NCBI GenBank assembly: GCA_022575985.1
Contig: JAKSXM010000040.1
Location: 11,860,001 to 11,924,000, forward strand
Origin: Anagrus nilaparvatae
Taxonomy: Eukaryota; Arthropoda; Insecta; Hymenoptera; Mymaridae
Reading direction: 5' to 3'
DNA: 64,000 nt
In this document: piece after piece, positions 1-11,052 of the stretch
How the letters are laid out: each line of letters begins with the position of its first letter
Numbering within the stretch: the stretch's first letter is position 1
Position numbers and translations under genes: made by a program
Notes under the pieces: generated by a model
What the model saw: the letters and a program-made list of their open reading frames with translations, nothing else
What the model was told of the DNA's origin: nothing
Database searches by the model: none

Positions 1-1204
1 TTAATTTTATTTTTTAGGCAATTACATTTATTAGTGTCAGTAATTGAATGATTAATGTCAAGTCTGGCTTTGTTATTGTACTTTTTATTAAGAAATGAAC
101 AGTTGACACATCTTATTTGATCACTTTTACAATTCTCTAGTGAGTGTTTACCACCGCAACTGATACAAATTTCAGTATTTAAACATTTTTTATAACTATG
201 AGTGAAACTACCACATTTTTTACAAGGGGAGATGTTAAAATCAGTGAAACATTTGCAGTGTTTATGACCCACGTAAATAAAGAATTCTCTGTTATGAATA
301 TGTGAATATAACTCATTTGTGAGCTCAAGGATTGCTGTGTATGTATTATATTTATTCTTATAAGTATGTAAGACTTTGCATTTACTATCATAACAATAGA
401 AATTTCTATTATTTATGTCTTCTTCTAGTTCATCCAAGGCTAGTTCATTGTCAATGCCAATGACTTTTATCCTTGGGTTGTTCTTTTTTTCAAGGTTAAT
501 CTCATATTCGTTGTTTATATATTCTTTTTTAAAAAAATCTTCTATCCTATCAGTCGCTTCTTTTGTAGCACATTTAACTACTATTTGTCCTTTTTTATCA
601 TTAGCAAATACTCCATCAATTGGTAATGTAGTATTTTTCTGCAGAAAAGAAGTGATGTTTTTATAAGAATCATTGATATTATTTGTTTCTTTATTTTTAG
701 GGCAAATAATAATAGGAAAATTTTTAGTTAAATGTTCTTTTTCTGAGTTAATAACTTCTGCATACGTCCTTTCATCAGTTTTCTTGCTTAAATAATCGAT
801 TTTTTCACGTAACAAATATTTTCTGATTTAAGGGTGACACAATCAATACAAAGAATAGTTGAATTGTGAGTTGTATCAGAGTTAGAAACCGAAGCAGCAA
901 TGCTTTTATTAAGTTCGTCTTTGTATCTTTCTCTTTCATATAGTTTTGTTTGAGCGAGAAGAAATCGCGCATTATTTGTCAAACCACTTTCATCAATATT
1001 TAAGGTTAGATCGAAATCATCATGATTATTACAAATAACAAATAAATTAGTGATGAATTTTGTGTTTTTTATTTTTAAAAAGTCTGATGTATGATAAACG
1101 CGTTCACATATTAGACATATGACACACGCGACTGATTGTCTTGGATGACACGTATAAAAAATACTCGATGCTTGGTTCGACGACTGCTTATTGCTAGCCG
1201 CCAT
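1..1204 (-). pseudogene. Non-LTR retrotransposon ORF1 (Gag-like), one frameshift, runs off left edge
   Basis: Read on the minus strand from an ATG at 1204. The first 138 codons (788-1204) hold a Cys/His-rich segment near residues 17-60 (CHPRQSVACVICLICERV), resembling a PHD/RING-type zinc fold, then a charged coiled-coil-like stretch. That frame stops at 788. A different frame is open from about 825 to base 1, so one single-base shift lies near 790-830. The second part ends in zinc knuckles: CKKCGSFTHSYKKC (C-x2-C-x4-H-x4-C) and CISCGGKHSLENC, then a third Cys cluster. CCHC knuckles at the C-terminus are typical of ORF1 in I/Jockey-type LINEs, where the protein binds element RNA. ORF2 would lie to the left, outside the window. 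The element call is firm; the exact clade is not. Confidence 0.75.
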
Positions 1205-2160
1205 TTTATGTTTTTGTTTTATGTTTGAAGTAATAAAAAACTCATCCAGCCAAAATTTCAGCCATTTTGCAGGACGGGTTGCCGAGATACAAGCTCTAAA
1301 AGGTCCAAAAATAGCTGTTTTTAGCCAATTTTCAAAAATTTACTGGGTTTCAAGGATTAGTCCAAAAAACATCCGGCTGGTCTCATTTTTTTCCTTAAAC
1401 ATTCAACTTTTACCAAAAAAATTTTCAAAATGTTTCATGGAGTTGATTTTTACTGGCATTGATTAACGTAAATTTATTTTATCGAAAAATGCTGATTTTC
1501 GAACTTGAATTGTGACTCAGCATCGTTAGTTAAAGATTTTCGGTTGGTTTCATTAAAAGCGTCTATCAAAGACCTTTCAAACGAAACCTTAAACGTTAAA
1601 AAAACTTATCAGGGACCGGAGATATAAGCAATTGAAAGTTTGCTGTTTCCGAAAATATCGATTTTTTAGAAACTTTAATCGTCTGAAAAATTTTTCTCTG
1701 AGCACTTTAAGGGCTGAAAATTTCAGGAAAGCTTCTTTTGATATTAAAAAAAATGCCCTAAAAATTTGGGCGATAGTATTGGCTTCTGTTCGTAGATATA
1801 AGACTCTGAAAATGTGTAATAATTGGACCAATATTGGCCAATAAATGGTTAAGGGGTCAACCAAAAAATTTTTCTTCTTCAATATTCAAATAGCCAGGGA
1901 AAAATGAGCTGATTTAAAAAAAAAAATTTTTATTTTTGACCGAAAAATAAGCAAGTTATCATCATTTTAAGATTTTTTAAAAAATTTTCCAAAAATCCCA
2001 TTTTTAGGGTCATTATACAGTATTCTAACTCGAAATAATAATAACTCGCTTATTTTTCGGTCTAAAATAAAAATTTTTTTTTTTAAATTGTCGAATTTTT
2101 TCCTGCTTATTCGAATATTTACAAAAAAGAAACTTCTTAGGCAAATTACTTTAGAACTTA
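1205..2160. repeat. Non-coding foldback repeat next to the LINE
   Basis: No gene is seen. Imperfect inverted arms of about 85-90 bases lie at roughly 1880-1970 and 2035-2130, sharing the core GACCGAAAAATAAGC and its complement around a short AT-rich loop. Nearby text (CTGGTCTCATTTTTTTCC; CAGGGAAAAATGA) resembles the foldback DNA at 43.2-45.8 kb, so these are probably one dispersed non-autonomous family. Short ORFs on both strands here are chance frames in repeat DNA. Confidence 0.5.
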
Positions 2161-2224
2161 CTTTATTTTGTCAATGCATTCGGGTAGTTTTCGGGTAGTT
2201 TAATCTATTTTATTCTTAATACAC

Positions 2225-2800
2225 ATCTAATATTTTATTGAAGGTTTCCTTCTATACGCACACCCCACCCCCCCGCCATATACTTCCATGCTTTTGAACG
2301 TTTACACGGTCCTATACATTCAATGTTTTTGTCATGCAGGAGAGTAAAAATTTCAAAAAACGACACGAAAAGCAAACGCAAACGATCCAGCGACATGTTA
2401 TATATATATATATATTAATAATGATACATGTAGCATTCTGAGAGGGCTTTATCATAGTATACTATACGAATGGATACGGCGTAAAGAGAGGAAAAAAGTA
2501 GCCGCTGCCGTGCGCAAGATATATTCTCAAGATATAGTATAGTCTTCTCTCTTTTTAAATGTTTTTTTTGAAGTTTACCTTCTATACGCACGTACCCCAG
2601 AGTCGTATCCTTTCCATGCTATTCGACGTTTTCACGGTCCCATACATTAAATGCTTTTGCCATACAAGAGAGTAAATATTTCAAAAACGACACGATGCAA
2701 CGATCGACACGTTTTATTATTATTATTATTTTTACATAGGGAAACGATATATTATAGCATAATAAGAGGGCCTTAACGTATTCTAAGATATAGAAGGAAA
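2225..2800. repeat. Diverged tandem duplication, unit about 330 bases
   Basis: Two related blocks start with CCTTCTATACGCAC (near 2248 and 2578). Each continues through an ACGGTCC(T/C)ATACATT segment, a GAGAGTAAA segment and an ACGACACGA segment before an AT-rich tail. Both include AGAGGGC near the end. The blocks carry substitutions and indels, so the duplication is old. No coding potential is seen. It abuts the copia LTR on the left and may be the insertion site or an older element. Confidence 0.5.
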
Positions 2801-2810
2801 CCTTCTAGCG

Positions 2811-3015
2811 TGCTTCCAGAGAAGCACCTAGGCCTTGCCTGCTTTTATTTTAATATAATATCCATCGAAATACAACGCGTCAATAAAAAATCAATAACAT
2901 AAGAAGTGCACTGCACAATGTCTGACGAACGACTGACTTCGTTAGTGCTCCCTCTTCTTTTTCATATAGTAATAAATAATTGACAATAGAGAGCGCCACT
3001 AACTGGACTCCAACA
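2811..3015 (-). repeat. 3' LTR of the Ty1/copia element (proposed borders)
   Basis: On the minus strand the element body ends in a purine run (GGAAGGGAG, plus 3016-3024), immediately followed by TGTTGGAG. This is the standard polypurine-tract/LTR junction, and TGTTGGA is the usual copia LTR start. The right border at 3015 is therefore well supported. The left border at 2811 is inferred from a TGCTTCC (GGAAGCA on the minus strand) giving a TG...CA pair. I did not find a matching 5' LTR beyond 7560, so the LTR length is uncertain. Confidence 0.55.
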
Positions 3016-3123
3016 CTCCCTTCCGATCTCATTGTCACATCTATTTAGCATCTGAAACAAATAACCAAAATATAATTAATTATTATTCTCTCATCCAAAA
3101 TATATTATATAACACATCTAATT

Positions 3124-4028
3124 TTAACAATCCAAGTTTAATAATAAGTTAGTTAATTTATTGTGCAATTCAAAAGCTAAAGGTTTTGTGAATATATCTG
3201 CTAATTGCTCTTTTAAAGGGACCCACTGAACTTCTACAAAACCATGTTTAAGATAATCTTTAAGATAATCCGTATACATTTCTATCATATGACGCAATCT
3301 ATTGTTACCACTTGTTTTAGTATTATCTTTAGCTGCCGAATTATCACACCAAATAATGAATGGTTTAGAAGGAGGTTTTATCATTAATTTTAATGAATTG
3401 AATAATGCCATCATTTCTCTACTAGCATATCTCATCGCTATATATTCTGCTTCACAAGTAGATAATGAGACATACGTTTGCTTTCTGGTTTTCCAACTGA
3501 TAGAATCACCATATAATTTATTACCAATCCACACGTCGTTATAGAATTTTTACAATCTGCAAAACTTGCATCTGAAAAACTTTCTAATTTATTCCCTTTT
3601 CCTAAGTATCTTAACCCTAAAGATTTTGTTCCTTTGAGATAACGGAAAACTCGTATTACCATGTTCCAGTCATCTTCTGTAGGATTTACTTGATGTCTAC
3701 TCAGAACATTAACAGCATATATGATGTCAGGTCTGGTAATGTTTGCTAAATAAGATAAGGAACCAACAGCTTCTCTATATAAAGTATTTTCTTTAGTTTT
3801 AGTTTTATTTAGATTTTCTTTATCATTTGGCTCTTCTCTGTCTTTTCTTTTGCGGTTTAAGACTTGTTGTGTAACCATAGGTTTTCTTTGTGAATGCATC
3901 TCACTAAATCCATATCTTTTCAACGTCTTTTCAATATATTCTTCTTGAGTTAATTTTGTTATTCTTTCTTTTCTATTTCTTTCTATCTTTATTCCTAGAA
4001 AAACTTTAGGCTCTCCCAAATCTGTCAT
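3124..4028 (-). pseudogene. Copia RT thumb and RNase H
   Basis: 3438-4028 carries FLGIKIERN, YREAVGSLSYLANITRPDI and LGLRYLGKGN, the RT thumb/connection. 3124-3534 is in another frame and carries SWKTRKQTYVSLSTCEAEYIA, WCDNSAA, RLRHMIEMY and LADIFTKPL. This is RNase H with its catalytic E and D visible. The overlap of two frames at 3438-3534 marks a frameshift. RNase H removes the RNA template during reverse transcription. Confidence 0.85.
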
Positions 4029-4640
4029 TTCAAATTCTATGCTTAAACTTTGTTAAACCTCATCTAATTTATTTATATCATTACTTGCAATCAGCATATC
4101 GTCGACATAAAGTAATAATATTAGAAACTTTTCACCTTTTCTCCAAGTAAATAGACAAGGTTCATCATAATGTGAAACCAGTCCTATTTTTGATGCAACC
4201 TCAGTAAAGAGTTCGTTCTAACGTTTGGGACTAATTTTTAATCCATATAACGATCTTTTAATTTTGCATACATTTTCTCGTTTAAATTTTTCAGAAACTT
4301 TGACACCTTCTGGTATTTCCATATAAATCTCATCATCAATTTTTCCATTAAGAAAAGCAGTTTTCACATCCATTTGAAACACATCTAAGTCATACTTATT
4401 TATAATTACTAAAACTGCTCTAATTAATGCTAACCTTGAAACAGGAGCATAAGTTTCTTGTAAATTGTATTGATTTTTGTCTTTGAAAACGCTTATTACT
4501 AATCTTGCTTTGCATTTAATACTACCATCTTTTTCTACCTTTTCTTTTAAGATCCATCTTGAATCTATAATATTAGGTTTACGACCTTTCTTATCTATAT
4601 TTGGTCTTTTAACATATTCCCACACTTCATTTTTAGCCAT
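4029..4640 (-). pseudogene. Copia reverse transcriptase, N-terminal half
   Basis: The frame 4218-4640 reads KARLVI, YAPVSRLALIRAVLVI and FQMDVKTAFLNGKIDDEIYM. These are copia RT motifs carrying the first catalytic aspartate. The catalytic YVDDMLIAS is present on the minus strand around 4095-4120, but in a frame separated by a stop near 4216 and by further breaks before 4028. The polymerase was therefore once complete and is now interrupted. Confidence 0.85.
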
Positions 4641-4703
4641 TGACTGGAGTTCATCATTTGTTGCTTTAATCCACTTTTCTTTTTCTTTAGAATCGCTTCT
4701 TTT

Positions 4704-5873
4704 TTATGAGGCTGGATGTTTATTTATACTTGTTAAAAATGTAAATAACGACTCATCATCTAAATTCTCTTCCTCATCTTCATCTAAAGTTTCTCCATCT
4801 ATATGTACATATAATACTGAAGTAATTTTCTTTGGTCTACCTCTTTTTCTTTTCAAGTCTCCCTCCGTTTTTGAATTCTCTTCTAAATTTTCTAATTCTT
4901 CATTAAATTCAATAAACCATTTATCTTTATCTATTTCTTCAAAATTATTATCCCAATCTTGAATACTATTTTTCCTATATATATCACCATATACTCTTTT
5001 CTCATTAAATTTCACATCTCTACTATCATAAAATTTACCATTTTCTGGTTTTAGAAAAATATATCCATCTAATTTATATCCAACTAATATTGTTCTCAGC
5101 TTTACTTTTCTAAATTTAGGTCCAACTTTTCTTTGTATTTTAATATACGATACACACCTAAAACGTCTTAGCTGACTTAAATCTGGCCTATATTTAGAAT
5201 TTAATTTAAATAGAGGAATTTCCATATCTATAGATTTATGGGGAGTTCTATTATAAGCATATATAGCTGCACTTATTGCTATGTCCCACATATTTTCAGG
5301 TAATTTTGCGTCATACATTAATGATCTAACTTTCTTTTGAATGGTCTGATTAAATCTTTCTGAAGTACCATTAGGTTGAGGAGTATCAGGACATGCTAAT
5401 TGTAGCTCTGCTCAATATTTTTCTAAAACTTTTACAGTATAACCAGCAGTATATTCTGTACCTTGATCTGTTCTTAAATAAAAAAATTTCGCATCTCGAC
5501 CTAATAAATTTCTTGTACTTTTAATTATCACATCTAAACATTCTCCTGTCGCATCTTTAGTTTTCATAGGAAAACCCATAGCTATTTTCGAATAGTCATC
5601 AATAAAAACAGAATTATAACGATATCTCTTAGGAAATGTAATAGGACTAATAGGACCCATAATATCTGAATGAACTATTTGAAGGGGTTCACTTGCTCTT
5701 AAACGTACCGTTTTAAAAGGTAATTTATTTATTTTAGAAATTTGACATATTTCACATTCTAAAATTCTCTCATAAAATTTCACATCATTCAAATCTTTGT
5801 TTTCAGGGAAAAGCTTTTGTAATTTCTTTAAGTAAACTAATGATGTACGACCCATTCTAACATGCAATAACAT
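4704..5873 (-). pseudogene. Copia integrase in two frames
   Basis: The first part (5412-5873) has the GAG-pre-integrase motif CEICQISKINKLPF. The integrase core follows, with its first acidic residue in HSDIMGP, an FIDDYSK block, and the second in RTDQGTEY. A frame change near 5330-5412 leads to a second part (4704-5318) containing MWDIAISAAIYAYNRTPHKS, the typical post-catalytic copia integrase block, and then an acidic C-terminal tail. D-D-E integrases join element cDNA to chromosomal DNA. The split frame means this copy is dead. Confidence 0.85.
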
Positions 5874-5903
5874 TGCTTTGTTATTTTTAATAAATTCAGT
5901 ATA

Positions 5904-6508
5904 CTATTTACCTAAATTTATTTCACATTCTTTTTCATAATTAACATCTTCAATAGAATCTGATTCATTTGGATTATTCAAACACCTATTAGTTATACTT
6001 ATATCAAAAATTGATTTATTCGCATCTACTTCATTATTATGCTCAACTAAATTTATCACATCAAACTCTCCACCAAAATTATTTGCAATTTTTGATTCAG
6101 GTATATCTCGTATTTCAAATTTTTCATTATTGATATTGGGGGTACTATTTACTGTTTCATATTTTCTTTTGCTTCTCGTCGTTAAATATGCTATGATTTT
6201 ATTATCAAGGGGTTTATTATAAGGTTTTATATTGTCATCTAATTTATTTATTTCAAATTCAATAAAGGATTTTTTTGAAATGGGGTCAAAAATATCAATC
6301 TTTTCATTATCTAAGTATATAGCGAAGCCTTTATTAGCAAATTTTCTCAAAGAAAAGAGATTTTCAGAGAGGCCTTCAGCACAAATAACATTTTTTAAAA
6401 TCAAATTATTATTGTTATTTATTGTATCTATAACACCTAGTCCCTCCGATTCAAAATTCGCGGACTCATCTTTATTAGCGCATTTAATTAAATTACTTTT
6501 GGACTCAT
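5904..6508 (-). pseudogene. Copia protease C-terminus and linker
   Basis: The segment reads GLGVIDT followed by LKNVICAEGLSENLFSLRKF. This is the conserved block after the copia aspartic protease that leads to the GAG-pre-integrase domain. The frame then runs through a long Asn/Asp-rich linker and stops at 5904. The catalytic D(T/S)G of the protease is not seen, so the protease N-terminus is lost or shifted. The identity follows from the block and from its place between Gag and integrase. Confidence 0.65.
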
Positions 6509-7549
6509 CTAATGTTTTTCATCAAAATATTCATTAGTTTTAATTTTTGGATCTATGATATACAACAAATCTTTAGCCCGTAGTTCAGATTTAAAGTAAT
6601 CCATAAAATATTCAAATCTCATCTTATAAGTTAATTTATAATCTCGTCTTGAACTATTATCACGCGGAGATAAATTATTTTTAAACACTTCTTTAATATC
6701 ATTTAATATTGTCTCGTCTTTATTTGAAGTATTATTATTTGTAAAACTTATCTTTTTAATTTTGTTAGTTATAAAACTTTTAATTTCAGTACTGTTATAA
6801 AGGTTAAAACCATCAGGTTCAAGAGTTGAATTAAATATAGTCATGCTTTCATTATTCAACTTATCTTCCAATCTTACCTGATTATTATTTCCCCTATCAT
6901 TGAGGTTGGCTACCTGACTATTATCCCCTCTGTTAAGTTTGCTAACCTGACTTATGGCAATTTCTAATCTCTTGGTTAATACATCTAAATTTCCTAGCTT
7001 ATTTATAGTCTTTTCTAACGCATTTATTCTTTTCTCTACTTTCTGTACTAAACTTTTTATAGCTTCGTTGTTAACTTCTATTATAACATCCATCTTTCCA
7101 CAGATGTTATCTATACATTTATTATACTCTTCTTTTATTTTTACTAAGTTTTCATCATATACTCGTCGAATCTTATCCATCTCACGTCTATAATCTGAAA
7201 ATTTAAAGTTATTATAAATTGTTTTTCCTGAAACTTTATTATTTTTCAGCTGAATATTACATTTTTCAATATTTTTTATAATAGGTATACCTTTTATATC
7301 GGGGATCTTTTTACTCTCACCTACCACTTCTAAATTTTTCTCATCGTCATATCTATTTAATTCCTCATCTAAATTCTTATCACCCCCATCTAAATTTTTA
7401 TCATCTAAAATCTCATCTCTCTCATCAAATCTATCCTCAATATGTTGCTGGATTTTTAGAGGTAAAAGTAGTTTTTCCCCTAATAGCTCTTCTGCTTCAA
7501 TAGCTTCAGCTACTAATTTCCACTCTTCATCTGTTGTATCAGCTTTCAC
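6509..7549 (-). CDS. Copia element N-terminal ORF, Gag-like, coiled coil
   Basis: An open frame of 346 codons at the 5' end of the copia body. It is rich in Asp, Glu, Lys and Asn. A predicted coiled-coil region spans about residues 125-215, and the last 40 residues (FEYFMDYFKSELRAKDLLYI) could be the Gag helical region. No CCHC knuckle is seen before the frame ends, so the nucleocapsid part is missing or frameshifted. Position makes Gag the likely identity. The sequence is not a textbook copia Gag, so an unusual lineage-specific leader is possible. Confidence 0.5.
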   Translation of the reverse strand: MKADTTDEEWKLVAEAIEAEELLGEKLLLPLKIQQHIEDRFDERDEILDDKNLDGGDKNLDEELNRYDDEKNLEVVGESKKIPDIKGIPIIKNIEKCNIQLKNNKVSGKTIYNNFKFSDYRREMDKIRRVYDENLVKIKEEYNKCIDNICGKMDVIIEVNNEAIKSLVQKVEKRINALEKTINKLGNLDVLTKRLEIAISQVSKLNRGDNSQVANLNDRGNNNQVRLEDKLNNESMTIFNSTLEPDGFNLYNSTEIKSFITNKIKKISFTNNNTSNKDETILNDIKEVFKNNLSPRDNSSRRDYKLTYKMRFEYFMDYFKSELRAKDLLYIIDPKIKTNEYFDEKH

Positions 7550-7836
7550 TAAAGAATAAAATAATACCTCTTAATATAAATATTTATCAATTAAAACTTC
7601 AAAATTTATTAACTGAACACAAGTATAATAAATTTTAGAAGTGAATGACCTCAATTACTTCTGATAAAAAATGTATTCAAGGTCATTCTTGCAAATACAT
7701 GAAACTTAATGAACACAATCAAATTCCACATATTTACAAACCAGCTTTAAGTTAATATTTATTCATGAATATTTTTTTTATTTTAATTTTTATTTTTATT
7801 TTCAAAAAAATGACGTCAAAAAAAAATTAAACACAC

Positions 7837-7980
7837 CTATGGGATAAGACTTTCCGCTTTTAGTTACGAAACGGATTTGGTCTTCATCCATTCTAACCAC
7901 AACCATTTCTCCAGGACACTCATCTTTAATATTTAATAACTCATATTGAGTTAAGAGGAAAATATTCAGGCTGTGTTTAT
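7837..7980 (-). other. Orphan exon-like segment, gene unknown
   Basis: On the minus strand a T-rich tract ending in TAG is followed by a 144-base open segment, then ATAG|GTGTGT. The segment carries a split codon at each end and 47 complete codons, ending ...KSGKSYPI. The central protein text (DECPGEMVVVRMDEDQIRF) looks like conserved coding rather than repeat. I do not recognise it. It may be an exon of a minus-strand host gene whose other exons are outside the window, or part of a mobile element. The donor is weak. Confidence 0.3.
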
Positions 7981-8280
7981 CTAAAAAAATTTTATAAATT
8001 TTTAATCATTCAAATTTTATTTGATTAAAATAAACATTGACTCCAAATAATCACATCTATCAATATAAAAAAAAATTTATACTCATACACACAGAGCATC
8101 TGCATGTATAATTTTAAATATGGCTGCCAATATTAAAAAAAATTCCTGAAAATAAAATAACAGTTCAAAATTTAATTATAATAAGTTAATTTTAGTTAAT
8201 TAATTAGTCAATTAATTTTTACATTAAAATTATAATTTTCATATTAAAAGTATAATTTTAACATTAAAATTATAATTTTT

Positions 8281-9091
8281 ACATTGTAATTATAATTTTT
8301 CTTAAAATTTCGATTTTGAGATAACCTGGGCTTCCCTGAGCTGCCTGTTGTTTCTAGGTCTTTTTTTTGGGGAAAATTATTTTTTTTTAGTAAATTCAAT
8401 ATTATGAAAGATTTTGTACATTAAAAATTATTTTTTATAACTTATAACGAGAGTAGAGCTAGCTGCCGAGTCGCAGGGGGCAAGATGAAATGGAAAGTGC
8501 CATTTACTTTCCTCCGTATGTCATGCATAGAGGGCGTTTTTCTAAGGTTTTTCGCGCCTCTTTTAAAGCATAGAGTTGTAGAAATGCAACTCTGTGTTTT
8601 AAAGACGGAATTGTCAGCATGGCTCCTACAAAAAGTTGGACCTTAGACCGCAATTGGCCTCCCAAACCCTAAAAATCCCTCAATCCCTTCATCAATCCTT
8701 TAATTCACCTTCTAATCCTGCAGTTTCACTGACAATTTATCCACATGCTTCCAGAACCTAGAGTTATTTTCCAATAAAGGAAAAAGCGGTATATATCTCT
8801 ATGTATATATCGACTTCCGAGGAAATAAAAGCAAAATATGCGGTTCGGTAGCTGCTTGTGTTAATTGTTGGTGACCTCCGACATAACGTAAGGTTCAAGA
8901 GGTTAAACATAAAGCACATACATACATTGTAATTATAATTTTTCTTAAAATTTCGATTTTGAGATAACCTGGGCTTCCCTGAGCTGCCTGTTGTTTCTAG
9001 GTCTTTTTTTTGGGGAAAATTATTTTTTTTTAGTAAATTTAATATTATGAAAGATTTTGTACATTAAAAATTATTTTTTATAACTTATAAC
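8281..9091. repeat. 475-base insert flanked by 168-base direct repeats
   Basis: 8281-8448 and 8924-9091 are nearly identical (one difference noticed, TTCAAT against TTTAAT). Both contain GATAACCTGGGCTTCCCTGA. The insert 8449-8923 is GC-richer than its surroundings and ends near TTGGTGACCTCCGACAT, which resembles a retroelement primer-binding site. It could be a small LTR-type or solo element inside a locally duplicated sequence. 168 bases is far too long for an ordinary target-site duplication. Confidence 0.55.
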
Positions 9092-9257
9092 AACTTGTAC
9101 AATAACTTGTACAAACTTATTTATTATTTTCCAATTATTTTCTATTATAATATCGAAATGGAACAGTTTTTAGCTAAAAAAAATCGGCAGGCGGATTTTT
9201 TTTAATTTTTTGATTTTTGTGACTCTGAACAACTAAAAAATAAATTTCCACTGGAAT

Positions 9258-9600
9258 TTGGGGGATAATTTGCATTTTTATTTAAATTGTTTCAGGGGCA
9301 CTGTGCTAGACCAAGGATTTTTCATTCCCAGAATAAGCAAAATAATAGACTCTTATAAAGATGCCAAGTACTTTTCTAGTCTAGATATGCACTCAGAATT
9401 TACGCAAATGCTTTTAGACCCAGCTGACCCAGAAAAAAAAGCATTTTCAACCCAAAATGCACATATTAATTATATCCGTAACTGTTGCGGAGTGAAAATT
9501 GCACCAGAAGCTTTTCAAGCAATGGTAAAAAAATATCAAAAGATATACCAAATTTAAAAATATATATCGACGATATCCTCATATATACAAAACAAGGGTG
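9258..9600 (+). pseudogene. Ty3/gypsy reverse transcriptase fragment
   Basis: The translated text reads ISKIIDSYKDAKYFSSLDMH, then MLLDPADPEKKAFST and APEAFQAMVKK. This is the gypsy RT palm with its first catalytic aspartate. After a stop at 9555 the catalytic YIDDILIYTK follows in a shifted frame (about 9562-9594). Nothing gypsy-like is seen on either side, so this is an isolated, dead scrap of under 400 bases on the opposite strand from the copia copy. Confidence 0.8.
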
Positions 9601-10385
9601 AGGGAAACCGAAGAGCGTGGACGTGTTTATAAGAGCTCCACAAAGATTTAATATTTTTTAGTGAAATAGCAAAGGTTATTGAAAAATTTAAGAAAAAAAT
9701 ATTATTAAATTTAAAAGTTATCAAATATAAGGGAAAAACAAGCATCTCCGGGTCCAAAATTAAAATTGAAAGAAAGAATTGAATATTGTAAGAAAATTGA
9801 GATTAGAAAACGGGTAAAAAATGTTTTTTTTTTTTAACTTAAAGTCTTCTTTTACTAAAAAGGCCTTGCTTTACAAGATTCTGGAGTCAGATTTTTAATA
9901 TTATTGACCGTTAATTAAATATGTTGGCTCAAAAAAGACAAAAATTCGATTAATTATTGTTAAACGGTTTTACATTTTTTTTTTTCAAGTTGAGAAAGAC
10001 TAAATAAATTATATTTTTGTATTGTTTATATCTTCTTTTAGTATAAATTAAAAAAAAAATTCAAACGGATTTAGCAAATGATTATATATAATTCTGAAGA
10101 GGATTCTAATAAATACTCCAGTCAAATTGCGGAGAGTTGATGTTTAGCTACTGGCTGGCATAAGCTTTGGTCTATTACAGCTTTTTGGCTCGTTGATCAA
10201 GAATTTTGGGGTATTTTTCGGGAGATATTAGAGAAACACCCTTAAATTTGCAAAAACTACCCTTAAAACAGGGTATATTTGATGTATTCGCACTTTGAGT
10301 GCTAGGTTTGTATGGGTTTTTTGGCTCGCTGATCAATAATATCGGGTACTTTTTTTAAGAAATTATTATTTCACCCCAAAATTCG
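9601..10385. other. No gene seen
   Basis: AT-rich, with homopolymer runs. Two related stretches near 10180 and 10315 contain TTTTTTGGCTCGYTGATCAA-like text and GGGTA(T/C)TTTTT, which suggests an old local duplication. No domain or splice structure is visible. Confidence 0.4.
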
Positions 10386-10798
10386 TGCGCATACACACAC
10401 ACTCATAACTATATACATATATACAACAGATCCCAAAAAATTCATTTGAATAGTACAGTGTAAAATGGTAATTTTCATATAAATTTCAAAAGTATAAATG
10501 AAATAAAAACGGAGCAAGTAACTTATAAAATACTTTACATCATTTTGAATGAAAAAAAAGTAAATTTGTTAGTGAACAGAAATTTAAAACAGTAAATAAC
10601 AAGAATATAAACAGATATGAAAACAGTACTAAGAATTTCAAAAAGGCTGTCACAAAAAAATAGAAAAGAGGGGATTTGGTTTGACAGGGATTCTTTGAGA
10701 AATAAATTTAAATAGTGCAGTGATGTACCAACATGTATAATTTTTAGTGACCTCTATCAAAAGCTTCGAATCGAGTCGATCTGTGTTTCTTGTAACCC

Positions 10799-11052
10799 GT
10801 TGGAGTGGGTTACAAGGATGAATGGATAATTGGTGTTGGAGTGATAGAATAAATGCATTTATTAATTACTACTAATAATATATGCTTTATTAGAAAGCTA
10901 AATGCCAGCGTATATTCAAGTTGGGAATCATTGACGCACTGAGGCGACAATGAGGACCCAAATATAAAAAATAAAAATGAAGGGGGTGCGCATACACACA
11001 CACTCATAACTTTATACATATATACAACATATATATCACATGTAACACAACA
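10799..11052 (-). repeat. 3' LTR of the gag-pol-less element
   Basis: It matches 15089-15311 base for base over long runs, including GTTGGAGTGGGTTACAA, ATGCCAGCGT and TGGGAATCATTGACGCACTG. On the minus strand it begins TGTTGTGTTAC right after a purine tract. It keeps a 20-base outer end that the right copy lacks. Confidence 0.65.

Larger units (their letters stand above)
2811..7560 (-). mobile_element. Ty1/copia LTR retrotransposon, decayed
   Basis: In minus-strand order the body has a Gag-like ORF, protease tail, GAG-pre-integrase, integrase, reverse transcriptase and RNase H. Integrase before RT is the copia order (gypsy has the reverse). The pieces sit in different frames separated by stops and shifts, so the element is inactive. 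A polypurine tract and an LTR start are visible at the 3' end. The 5' LTR and primer-binding site were not identified, which suggests loss or interruption near 7560-8000. Confidence 0.85.

Noticed and set aside
1632..1844. Overlapping ORFs on both strands near 1.6-1.9 kb
   Set aside because: They lie in AT-rich foldback DNA, show no motif, and mirror each other.
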